Source: Acanthochlamys bracteata (lineage: Eukaryota > Streptophyta > Magnoliopsida > Pandanales > Velloziaceae). From it: a stretch of DNA of 64,000 bases. Each line of letters begins with the position of its first letter. Within the stretch, counting starts at the first letter, position 1. Shown here piece after piece: positions 1-11,319 of this stretch. Made by a program: the position numbers and the translations under genes. The notes beneath the pieces were generated by a model, which did no database searches, was not told the DNA's origin, and worked only from the letters and a program-made list of their open reading frames with translations. The DNA lies in assembly GCA_019914995.1 (NCBI GenBank), contig CM034130.1, forward strand, positions 1,240,001-1,304,000. Direction: 5' to 3'.

Positions 1-865
1 GTTGGTATTATTATGAAAAAAAACATGTATCTATCAACTTTTCTTAACTGTGAAGGCAATGGCATGCAACTTGTGGCATTTTTGTGTCTTTCACTTTCTT
101 ATCTCCTACAGCCTTCTCAGCAGCCGCATAACAGGAGAAAGATTTTTTTTTTTTTTTTCAAAAATCACTGCCCACGAATTCAATTGAAAAACAGCAAAAG
201 GTTATAAACTGAATAAATAAACCAGCAAATTAATCTTATTTAACTTCGTTGAAATATGGCTTCTCATAACAGTTACCTTCCCTGCATTTACGCTCACTCA
301 TTCCCTTGCAAACTAAAAAAAAGGTATTTTGAAGCGTTGTTTAACAAAAAATTTTAAACAAAATTATTGTAAAACTTAATAAGCCTGATTTTTTGTATTA
401 AAAAAACTATAATATAGAATTTATCTGCATTTTATACTTTTTTGTAAAAATACTGTAAAATTTATATGAAAAGCAAAAAATTAAAATAAAATTTTAATAA
501 ATAATAATACTATCAAATATGTCCAAAAGCACGTGATTTTTATACAAGTAAGGATTTATTTGACATTCCATTATATAAAATTTTTTTATCAACTTTTTAT
601 TCATATTTTATATAGTAAGATTTTTTTTTATCACTTAATTTTTTAAATCAAAATAATAAAATCTACTTATAAACATAATACAAAAATAATTTTCAATTTA
701 AAAAATTTATTTTATAATCACTCTCAAAGAGCGTCTAAATTAAACCGAAGTATCCTCAATAAGCTGTCTGTACAAAGACAGTCAGACATGCTTGCGACGA
801 ACATCTGGGCAATTATTTGCGTTGCCCTAAAAAATGCGCGTATCACATACAGATGACAAAGCAAA

Positions 866-1050
866 TGTATAGAGTGCGTTTGGAATTGTATTTTTTAAAA
901 TTTTTTTAATTTTTAATTATATATTTTTTAATGTATATTTTATAAATATTTAAAAAATTATTTAAAAATATAAAATTTTTATATAATGAAATTTTTTATT
1001 ATATATTTTTATTTTAAAAAATTTATATTTTATAAGTAATACCAAACACA
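866..1050. repeat. Small AT-rich MITE-like element
   Basis: The left end reads GAGTGCGTTTGGAATTG. The right end, reverse-complemented, reads GGTTGTGTTTGGTATTAC. The two are imperfect inverted ends around a core of almost pure A and T. The same architecture recurs many times in the window, twice with clear TTA/TAA duplications (61372-61615 and 61630-61869). No clean duplication flanks this copy. Confidence 0.5.
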
Positions 1051-1376
1051 ACCTTTCGGCAAGCATCAAATTAGAAGAAGAGACTCTTTTGGCATTGCTT
1101 ATTTTATCTGCTTTTTATTTTCCATCTTTTAAAAAAATTTTTTGTGAAATTCTAATATTTTCTTTTAAATTTGAGACAAATTAATTATATTTTATAAAAT
1201 TATTATATGATAAAATTTTAAACTAAAACACAAATCTGCTTTTTTAGAAACTCTACTAAAAAAATTCTTTATTATCAAAATAGTTTTTCATAAGCAAACT
1301 CAGATCGACCCCGACTGGAACTAGGGTACCTTCAACAGGCACATCCTCAGAAACATATCCCGTTCCTGATGCTTAT

Positions 1377-1583
1377 TAGGAAGCGTTTAGCAATATGCTT
1401 TAAAAAATAATTTTTAATTTTTAATTTATATTTTTAATAATTTTTTATAATTTTTATTTAAATTTTAAAAAAATATAATAAAATTTTATTATTATTTATT
1501 ATTATTATTTTTTATGTCAAAAATACAGAACTTATTTTTTCTAAATAGAACAAAATATTTTAAATTTTAAAGAAACGCTCCCA
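1377..1583. repeat. Small AT-rich MITE-like element
   Basis: An AT-rich core lies between GGAAGCGTTTAGCA on the left and an AAACGCTCC-type end on the right, the same layout as the copy at 866-1050. The ends are degenerate and the borders approximate. Confidence 0.4.
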
Positions 1584-1958
1584 AATGCACTCTTACTCAG
1601 CTGAAAGAATATAAATGACACAACCTGTTACAACACATCATCAAGAGAAGTTGATACAGCTAAACGCTTGATATAGAGCAAGTCCTGTAAGACTGACAAG
1701 AGAGCCAAAAACTTTGTTCTACTAATCTTTGATTATGAATGTAAGAAATCGCAATCAGCTGCTCAGTCCCATAATTTATACCAATGCGTTAATCTGTACA
1801 AACATCCACCTTCCTTCAATTTTACAACATTATGTTGGCGCTTATAAAAAAATTTGTCAAAGTGAGCATTCTTTGCCTGCATCAGACCTGAAGGGTGCAA
1901 TTCATGAGACCGCTTCGCTTCCTATGCCTAACCAAAATTCATACAAATTTCTGTATCC

Positions 1959-4900
1959 TCAAAGCTGCAACGCTAAATCAGGTTGCTGTGAATCAACTAC
2001 CGCACTGGAAGCAGGAGAAGTAGGTGATTGAAAACTGATGTTCAAGTCAGGGGGGCCAGAAAACTGCTTCTGATTCTGTTTCAGTCCTGCCAGCTGACCT
2101 AGGGAATCATTGGCAGACTCTGGTAATGAATTGTTTGATACCACTGGGCTTGCCATTTTTGCCCTCTCCATATCTGATTTACTCCTATACACTTGATTAT
2201 TTATGCTACTGCCTCTAGAGACCAAGTTAAGAATTCCTGAATGCGTCATTGGTGCATCCAGACCAAAGTTTCCAGGAGGCCTCAGAGACCTGACCATCTG
2301 CGCAGCATGAGCTGAAGGGTCAAGCAGAAATGAAGGAGTGAAACCATTCAAAGTAGGCTGCACACTCATATTCTGATTAAGATGGAAGGGAGCCCTTGGT
2401 CGCACTACACTACTTGGACTTGCTAGGTTGGTATTATATCGACCTTCAGAGCAATCCATGGCATCGGGAGATCCGCAGTGGATGGCACTTGCAGGAGATA
2501 TTTTGCTCATGGAATGACCTTCTTCAGCAGCAAGCTGGTTAGAAGAAGGTTCCTTCCTATCTGGCAGTTTACTATCATGTGGTAATTCCATGCTAGGTAA
2601 TGCTCTTGGTGGAGAAGGGTTCAGTTGAGATGAGGATAATACAGGTGGTTGACATTGTTTTGGAGCATCATTCTCTCCCACCCATCCTCTGCCAAACTTA
2701 GTCACAGGTGGCAGAGACCTTTGAATTTTTCGGGCAGCAATCTCCCAGCCGATGGGTCCAAGCTTTGCTGCAAATCGTGCCAAACTCCTAGCGTACCCAT
2801 GCTCCATGAAAAGTCCCACCTGTTTCAGCATTAAATTTAGTCCGAAACGTTGGGGGAACGCAAAAATAAAAAAAGAAGAAGAAGAAGAAAAAAAAAAGAC
2901 GACAACAACAAAATGAAGAACATAAACATGATAAGAGCATATTTCAAAGTAGACAAAACAATAAAGAGATCTATCTACTTATGGAAATCGGTGTACCAAG
3001 GGAGCCAAGCTACCTAACACAGGAAAGAGAACGGTGATAGGAACACACAGCAGTGATATAACATCAGATCCGGTGCAAGAGTTTCTCAGTTAAAAACCTA
3101 TAGATTTCCCAGAAGTAGACTTCAATGTAAAAAAAAAAAAAAAGTAAAATGGTTGCGTCAAGTGAACTATAGCTGTCCAATATAAGCAATGAAACTGGAA
3201 CAGTCTTACATAGGCAGGCTTGGTTCAATACAAGAATTTTGGAAGTATTCCAGTTAAATGTTTATGAAAATTGAATACTATTTAGGAGTACATTTAGCAA
3301 AAGCACATCACTGGAACTATAGATTAGCCAAAATCTGCACCAACCAAAACTAGCACCCAATCAGGAAATTCATGAAAAAAAGACCAGACTATTATTTATA
3401 GTTCTAGAACTACTATATTAAGAAAGGTTGAGACATCTCAAATTGAGGATTCAACATGATACTCACAGGTACCAGTTGCTTCCTTTCTCCATCAAAGGCC
3501 GCAAATATGGGTAGCTCATGTGCAAAGGAGGACGGCAAAGGTTGGTTGTATGTATTGCGGCGGCTCTCATCTATAACAGCTGGCTTCTTCCCGTACTTCA
3601 TCAAAGAACCCCTTAGTGACGAGCCTACAACAAACATAGAAGAGATAAAAAAAAGTCCATAGATGTTTAGAGAAAAGTAGAAGACTGCTTCTCCACTTTT
3701 AACATTAATTATCCAAAGAATAACTCGTCTCTCTTTAGGTAGCATAAAACAGAGCAAAATCAGTAACCTGTAGCTTCGTCAGTCACATCAAACTTATGCT
3801 CGCTTGCCCATGAATAAGATCGAACCTCGCGGAGAGAGTAAGAAGACCTTGTAATGTCAGCACTACCACGCTTATCTGGTGTTGAACCTTTTCTTGACAG
3901 GTCACTGATCATGTTAGCCCAGAGAGGATTATCTCCAGCATTAGCAAGCGTTGCATTGGAAGTGAAATCAGAAACAGCACGCTCAGCAGGCTTGCCAGCC
4001 ATCTTTTTCATATAAGCCTTGATTGGTGGTCTACCTCTCCTAACTGTTTTTGGTTCTTGTTCATTGTCACTATCTTGCCTCAAATTCTCAAAATCCTTTT
4101 TAGCAAGCTCATCAATAGCTCGTGCCTGTAGCAAATTGAAACAAACACAGGTTTGATCAAATACAGGTTTAGATTAGAGAACAATATCAAAAAAGTATTC
4201 AGCAGATACCTGCCGGTAATATATAGTGTCCGGTGCATTGTATGTCATAGCATTTGAGCTGATCAAGTAAACATCTTTCTACATTTGTTTCACATAATAG
4301 ATGTTAGTTTGCCATCTACCAAAAATCACATCATACTTCTCCAACAAAAACTAAGAATGAAATATGCCAATGACGCACACGTTTTATCTTGAAAACCCAA
4401 TTACAAAGAGAAAAAGTTTAACAAGATTACTACATGAATGTTGTTGATAATGAGGCAGGTTACCAAAAGCTGCATAAAGTAAGGTGGGCTGCTCAACTTG
4501 ATATAACACCTTGGAACAGCATGCTACTAAATCATATGCAACGGTATCTGTAAAGTAAGGTGGGCTGCTCAAATTGATATAACACCTTGGAACAGCATGC
4601 TACTAAATCATATGCAACGGTATCTGTAGACACGTAAACCTTTCCAAGGAGACAAATATTGTCATTCTTCATCAATGATTTCATATATATTCCAGAACTC
4701 TAATTGCAAGTGCTTCTAAGTTTCTCTAGCATTGAGGTCATCATCCACAAGATTAACCATACTAACTGATTAACAGAAAATAATTTCTTAGGCATTACAT
4801 AGCATCCATTCAAATACCCCACGCCATCTTATGCCTCTCTGTCGATAGAAGTAAACAGACATGATTGTAGTTAACACATCCCCTTTCTGAAGGAGAACAT

Positions 4901-7246
4901 AGAGTAACAACAGTATTGGGAAAAAAGGGGTTATTATTATTCCTGATAAGTGCATAACGAGTCGGACATCTCCAATCACAAGGACGAGTGCAATACCAGA
5001 TTTTTGCATTTTATTTCACTCTGGATAATGCTATAAGCCTACAAACTCAGAGAGGGTAAGACAGAGTTACAAGGGACAGCAATCGCTTCCAGAGCAGTCA
5101 AGAAGGAACACATACATTCCAGACCAATTTCAGCAGTAAAAGATAACAAAACAAGATAACCAACTAATCTCTAAAGCATCTAGTTAGTTGGATAAAACAT
5201 CCAACCCAAACAGCAACTTAAACAAGGAGTCAAAATCAGTAAAACTGAAGCACCACAGGATGGGAGGAGGGAAAAAAAAAAAAAAAACACACCATCAACC
5301 AACCTCAAACTGTTCGAGATTCTTATAGGCACCAGTTTCTAGCTTCTTTCTGACAGACCCAAAATCCATTGGATGCTCAATGATGTCATGGTAGTCTGGA
5401 AGCTGTACACATTGACCAACCAGAAGCCCATCTCAACAACTATAACTACTCAAAAGAATAGAAATCCGCCCAGAAATAAGTATAAAAGAAAAGCAAGCAT
5501 ACCTCCTCCGGATCAACAGGCTCCGAGAAAACCCCATAAGTGTCCTTCCTGAATAAAAATACCAAACAAAAGAAGAAAATCGCATCATCAGTATCTGTTG
5601 CAAAAAACCAGTACACCTTTATAAGCAGATTGTGGAAAAAACCAAGGAAGGGGTCGCACTTCTGGAGCCTGTCGAGGATGAACAAGAGCAACTTTTTGTC
5701 CGGCAAAGGTGTAGTGGGCCCAAAATCTGATCGATGATCACCTGTGCTCACAACACAGCAAATAAATGATTCTGAATTAAATATTGATAGCCAAAAACTT
5801 GGAACTTTTATTTCCTTGATTGATGATGATACCAACCAGTCATTACACACTAAAATAAATGCAAGAGTCTCAACAGACCTTGGTGCACTTCCGTCGCTTT
5901 CGACACTGAACTGTGTGTCTGCAATCCAACAACATCCAAGAATCATCAGTAGAAATACAAAAATAAGTAAAATTCTTTCATTAAAAAGACAAAAACAAAA
6001 GACTGAAGATCTTTTGAGGGAAAAGAGAAAGAAGACAACTTTGAACTTTTCCCCAAAACCAATAGACAGATTACAATAAACGGTATTGCTACAAGAAATA
6101 AAAAGTTGAAAACGAAAAAAAAATGGAAATTCAACGAGACACAGAAGAAGGGAATGATTGGCATGTTGACTTAGTCAAGATCAAGAAAGAATTCTCGGAT
6201 TGGAAAATCCACCGACACGAGTCGCATGGATTCGCGATCCTGAATCGTACAGAGAGACTACCAACGACTTCTTTAATCGTGCTGATAATTCCCCGCGCAA
6301 AAACAACGCACACACTAAAATCCACTAGTTAACTGTCAGATGCTGCTCAAAGACTCCAACTTTATTTAAAATCCCCAAAATTCCCCCCCAAAAGGAAAAC
6401 CACATAGCTCCCAGATCTCTGCAAATTCCCAATTTTACACACAAATTAAACCTTCCAAACTATAATCTGAAGTGATCCAACATTTTCAGTAGCTTCAGAG
6501 CTCATCGATCTGTCACATCCGATAACAAATTTAATCATCCCGAGTCTAATTTGAACTCCGAATTCTTCAAACATTCCAACGGACTCTGAGTCAAAATTTC
6601 TCTAATCAAAATTCCGTCCACGAATTCCTCAAAACATTCGAATCACCAGCAATCACACGCTCCATATCGACACCGAACTATCCCAATTTCATCCACAGTC
6701 TGTCACACTGACCTCCCCAATCCTTTAGAAATCACCACCAATCCCACTCTCCTACAACCATCAACCAAGAAAAAACTCGAGCAAAAATTAACATACACAC
6801 AGCAAAGAAAAGCACAGCACAACCTTCTGATCAACAACGTCCCGGATCCGTCGCCCTCTCCTACCAGATTCCTCATCCTCACCATCACCACCACCAGACT
6901 CATCTTCAACAGGCCCATTATTATCAGGCAACTTCGAAACAAGCTTTAGTTTCTTCTCCTTCCTTCTATTATTCTCCAACTCATCCTCTTCCTCTTCATC
7001 CTCATCATCATCATCGTCACCACCACCAGCAGTAGTTGGTGATTCCGGTGACGGCGGTGCCGGATTCCGGCGAGTGTATCGACGATGAAAAGAAGAAGAT
7101 TGTTGTTGTTGTTGTTGAGGGGAAGAATTGTTGTTGTCGTTAGGGTTTATGGAGAGTTCGTGAATACGAAGAGAACGTTTCTGAAGGTCTAGAAGAGATG
7201 GGCGGCCTTTCTTCTTCTTCCTATTGCGCTCCGCGGGCTTTCCCAT
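1959..7246 (-). CDS. Bromodomain protein, BRD9-like SWI/SNF (BAS) subunit type
   Basis: Nine exons on the minus strand: 7246-6824, 5918-5879, 5741-5660, 5548-5503, 5402-5304, 4278-4210, 4125-3768, 3624-3467, 2819-1959. All introns are GT-AG, the frame is continuous and the product is 711 residues. The start MGKPAERNRKKKK opens a basic region, followed by a glutamine run and an Asp/Glu-rich stretch. The bromodomain spans about residues 165-270. It contains FSEPVDPEELPDY in the ZA loop, HPMDFG (about 207-212), and YNAPD with the acetyl-lysine-binding Asn at about 244. The C-terminal third (VGLFMEHGYARSLARFAAKLGP onward in sequence, then Ser/Pro-rich) is typical of plant relatives. In Arabidopsis the closest types are BRD1, BRD2 and BRD13, which bind acetylated histones within BRM-associated SWI/SNF complexes in the nucleus. 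That assignment is from family knowledge. Intron 5 (4279-5303) carries a 76-bp tandem duplication. Confidence 0.93.
2872..2898. repeat. GAA microsatellite within an A-rich tract
   Basis: A run of about five GAA units flanked by A-tracts lies in the last intron of the bromodomain gene. Confidence 0.7.
4475..4628. repeat. 76-bp tandem duplication in a bromodomain-gene intron
   Basis: The segment starting TAAAGTAAGGTGGGCTGCTC at 4475 is repeated from 4551, giving two head-to-tail copies of 76 bases. The only difference I see is C versus A in CTCAACTTG/CTCAAATTG. The repeat is intronic and leaves the splice sites untouched. The near identity implies a recent duplication. Confidence 0.9.
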
Positions 7247-7617
7247 TTTTGGTAACTGGTTTTCTTCTCTCTTCTCTTGCTTTCCCTCTCGCGATCTGTT
7301 GCTGGTCTTGGTCTTTTTGGTTTTGGTTTTGGGTTCCGGTTTGATTTTGGTTTTTTTTTTGGTTTCTCTTCTCTCAAGAGAGAAAAAACGAGAGAGCCGT
7401 GAACGATCAATGATGAAAGTTTTATTTGCAAAGAGGTACCGCGTGGGGTTGGCGAAAGTTTTAGGAAACAAATTAATTAATTAAGTAGGTTTAATTTTTT
7501 TGTTATCGGGGTCTGGGTTTATTTTGGACGCACGTTATAAGTGGTCCCTACAGAAGGAGTACGCACAAGCGCGTTGCATTTGTATTGGATTAGTAAACGA
7601 TGTAAACATAAAGATTT
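7247..7617. other. 5' leader and promoter region of the bromodomain gene
   Basis: Immediately upstream of the minus-strand ATG the leader is CT-rich on the minus strand, common in plant 5' UTRs. Beyond about 7480 the sequence is unremarkable. I could not single out a TATA box. Confidence 0.4.
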
Positions 7618-8108
7618 TAGGTGTGGCAAATTTTGTTCCAATCTGAAAATTTGATCCGAAAAGATCGAATTTGAGTCAAGTCTTACTCGGATTCGGATCG
7701 ATCTGAAAATGACTCGAAATATTTAAACGGATTCGGATTGACCCGAAATTGACTCGTTTAATCCGTATAATTATTTATATAGTATATATTATTTAATAAT
7801 TAGAAAAAAATAAAAAATTTGAAGTTAATTTGTATATATATATTTTTAATTTATCTTAATTTTAACTAATTTTTATTTAATTTATAAATTTTGTCAAAAT
7901 TAATATTTTTTAAAATATATTATAATTAATAATTTATATATACTATTATTAAAAAATTAATTTTTATTTAATAATTTAATTATTAAATGGGTCGATCCGA
8001 ATTTGACCTGATTATAAATAGATTGGATTATAATTGAATAATATTAACTCGATTATTATATGGGTTGATCCGAAATCGACCCATTGACTTATATTGCCAC
8101 CCCAACCT
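7618..8108. repeat. Putative hAT-type non-autonomous element (third, divergent copy)
   Basis: The left border TAGGTGTGGCAAA and the right border TTGCCACCCCA are imperfect inverted repeats of the GGGGTGGCAA type. Just inside each end are motifs of the kind GATCCGAA and TCGACCC, as in the two longer elements at 8389-9238 and 35312-36165. The core is AT-rich with no coding capacity. I found no matching 8-bp flanking duplication, so the exact borders are uncertain. Confidence 0.55.
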
Positions 8109-8388
8109 AAAGTTTGCAGGGTGATCAAAAGATTGTTTGATAAATTTTGCATTATGTCACGGTAATATTTAGAAAATTTTATTATTTTTTATTCTAATTT
8201 TTTATTTAAAAATTTCAATAAATTTTTTAAAATATTTAGAAATAAAAAAATACTACGTTAATATAAAATTTTATTAATTATTTTATAAATAAAAATAAAA
8301 AAAGATTAAGATATCTTTTTATTAAAAAGATTTCTTATAAACACTCTCAAAATAATTCTGCTTTTCAATGGTTGCGTGTCAACAATGT

Positions 8389-9238
8389 AGAGGTGGCAAT
8401 ATGAACTGGTAGATCAGTTTGGGTCGACCCATTTAATAATCGGATCAAATTCGTTCAATCCTAATTCAACCTATTTATACAGGTCAAAATTATCAACCAT
8501 AATCCAACCTACTAATAATTGAGTCAAATTCGGATCGACCTATTTAATAATTAAAATTATTAATTATTAATTATATATTTTTAAGATTCAGCGAAATTAT
8601 AAGATCAGTTCGAATAAAAGTGCACGATATTTTTACTGACGAGATATAATTATGTCCGACAAAATATGCATTTCTTAATATCTTCATCGGTCCTTCAAAT
8701 ATTAAAAAAATTATTTTTTAATTTTTTGAAAATATATGATAACAGTTGAACTTATAATTATAAATATATATTAATAATTTTGATAAAAATTTTGACAAAT
8801 ATATCTATCTAACAAAATTTTCATAAAAATCTTTATACGAAATCTAAATTTGTCATTAAAACTACCTATATAGTAATACTTTCGATAATATTATAATTTC
8901 ATCTTACACTATTTTACTAAAGTATAAAAATAAATAATTAATTATAAATATAATATAATTTAATAATTTATAAATAACTATTATCAATTATTTTTATTAT
9001 CAATATTTTATTATACGGTAAGAAAAAATAAAAAATTGTTCTTTCAAAAGATGATATTTCGGATTGGTGGGTCAATTTCGGATTAATCCAGATCGATCCT
9101 AATAATAACCGGATCAATTCGTTCAATCCTAACCCAATATATATATTTATAAGGATCAAATTTTCTAACCCTAACCCTAATTAAATAGATCGATTTTGAG
9201 TTAAATTTTTGAATCAGATCATATATTACCACTCCTAT
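8389..9238. mobile_element. Non-autonomous hAT-type transposon, 850 bp, with perfect 8-bp target duplication
   Basis: The left end is AGAGGTGGCAATAT and the right end, reverse-complemented, is ATAGGAGTGGTAATAT, an imperfect terminal inverted repeat. The element is flanked by AACAATGT at 8381-8388 and again at 9239-9246, a perfect 8-bp duplication as made by hAT transposases. Both subterminal regions carry the same phrase in direct orientation (CGGATCAA.TTCGTTCAATC). No transposase reading frame is present. A homologous copy lies at 35312-36165; both share an interior block around GACGATATTTTTACTGACGA. Confidence 0.85.
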
Positions 9239-9246
9239 AACAATGT

Positions 9247-11319
9247 GAAGATTTTTTTTTCCATTTGATGTACAGTTTCTTTCAAGTTCTTCAGAAAGAA
9301 TATTTAGGGATAGAATGAGAATTCCAATACGAGGCGATCAGGCGAGGCGTGTATTAATTTGATTAGACCTCGTAATTTACCAAAATTATTTTTTAAAAAA
9401 TTATTTAAATATAATTAACTATACTTACTTTTAAATCATTGGATTAGAACAATAAAATTTCACTTATGTTTAAATTACTTTAAACAAAATCTAATATTTT
9501 ACTTTATAAAAATCGATACATATTCTAAGTCGCACCAGCGTCAAAGTGTAACGCCAAACTAGACCATATTATGCGTCATAGTCATAATCTTATTAAAAAT
9601 AAATAACATATAATTAATATAAATACGTCAGTAGAAGAACTAAAGAGAAATTTAAAATTGCTTTAAACTTAAATTTTTGAAGAAAAAATAATTTCATGTA
9701 ATTTTTTAGAGAGCGAACTTGAACTTTTCTAAAAAACTCAAAAATAAATCTTATTGTGAAGTAATTTTATTATTTTATATAGTATAATTTATTCTAATAT
9801 AAAAAAAACTAAAAATTCTTAGAAACCAAACTTGCTTTCTAAAAATATTGACGAAATTATAAAATAATTTTTACAATATATAATATTTATTTAAAAATTT
9901 AAAAATTTACAATAAGTACCTATGACTCGTTAGAGGAGTGGTTATTGAAAAAAATATATTTAAAAAATTTTTAAAATATAAGTTATACATTTTTTATTTT
10001 AAATAACTAATAAATATAAATATAAAAACAATTTATAACATAAAATTTTTATATTTTATAAATTTTAAATATTTAATGAAATATTTAACAAATTTTATTA
10101 AAAAATATTTTAAGCTCTCCCAATTATTGTAATAATTCTACTTTCTCCACTTTATTTGTTTTAATTAACTTTCCAAACTTTATTTTTACTATCACATCGA
10201 ATTTGATTTCTATCAAAATTTAATTCAAACTTTATTTTATTTATTTCAAATATCACTCCGAATTTTACTTTTTATGGAACACTATTTTTACAAAATTTAA
10301 CATTACGAAACTCAGTGGTGCATTTGGAACAAGCCTAAGAATATAAGATATAAGAATCAGCTGAGTTACGCCAGCCGTGATAAACACGTACAATCATGTT
10401 TTAAAACTCTGCCTTCAAGTTAGAAGAAAACTTCAGCTCAGAAGACGAACCTACGAGTCCTTTAGGTCTAAAAGTTACCGCTGTCGCCATCGCCAACCAT
10501 ATTTTAGTAGTCCATTGAAAGAGTCCACAATGCTTATACTTAACATTCACTATATGCAACCAGATTTGCATTAACATCTTCTAGAATCTGACAAATGAAT
10601 CCTGCAGGCACACATAGAGCTTATATAAACAGCCAGCCGAAGACAAACTACAGGCGGTTACAATTCTTCATCTTAGAAACATATAAATAGAACCTGAGTA
10701 ATACGAAGCTCACCTGACTGTTCTTGAAGAAACAAAAGAAAGATGCAGTGGAAAGACAAGTAACCTCGACAGAGAACTTAAGATAGGTGAGTCTCTTATG
10801 ATCAAGTCTGTCTATTTGATAGTCCTTTATCCTAAAGACTTAATTTAGAGCCACAAATGAATAGAGATTTCCAACCAACCTGTAGCCTATTTTGGATTCA
10901 TGCCAGCTAAATATTAACAAGAGTCGAGTTTGAGCCCCACTACATCGCTCGTGATCGTGTTTAGAAACTTCCATTAAATTCATTGCAGCACTTGTGTATA
11001 TAACTGGTTAGTTCTGTGTGGGTAGGACACAAAAAACAGGCACATTTCAAGAAAACCATATTGCTTTCTGAATTTACCAGTTGGTCCAGCAACAAATATC
11101 ATGAAAAAAAGAGTGGAGTTTGGCAAAACCCAAGATTGATTGCCATATGCTGTCAGTCCTTCGGGTTGGTGAGTTGCTGATGAACTAGTGAAAGCTATTT
11201 GTACTTGAAGATAGTACTTGGATCACCTCTGCGCATCAATATAAAAACAGAGGAAGTTAGCTGAAACCAGAGGGCTGATAGAACACAATAGAGGCGTCCA
11301 TTGATCAAGCAACTAAACA
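9247..11319. other. Gene-free AT-rich region, then upstream flank of the TANGO2 gene
   Basis: I see no gene here. From 9350 to about 10300 the DNA is AT-rich and without recognisable repeat borders. From about 10320 base composition becomes more balanced, so this part could hold the promoter and 5' leader of the plus-strand TANGO2-like gene. The open frame 10377-10574 shows nothing recognisable. Confidence 0.5.

Larger units (their letters stand above)
1..1958. other. AT-rich intergenic DNA and 3' flank of the bromodomain gene
   Basis: No supportable coding region. The stretch is strongly AT-rich. It contains two small AT-rich elements with GTTTGG-like ends (about 866-1050 and 1377-1583), described separately. 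The last few hundred bases are the probable 3' untranslated region of the minus-strand bromodomain gene. The short open frames at 13-207 and 1729-2031 have no recognisable content. Confidence 0.6.

Noticed and set aside
5446..5946. 166-codon minus-strand ORF inside the bromodomain gene
   Set aside because: It joins three short exons and their introns by chance; splice sites and the bromodomain sequence show the separate exons.
6788..7471. Upstream extension of the bromodomain ORF to 7471
   Set aside because: The extended part is lysine/proline low-complexity read from the CT-rich leader; MGKPAERN at 7246 is the family-like start.
9166..9180. Telomere-like CTAACCCTAACCCTAA
   Set aside because: Only two full units, inside the right end of the hAT-type element where related TAATCCAACC phrases recur; not a telomere or interstitial telomere array.
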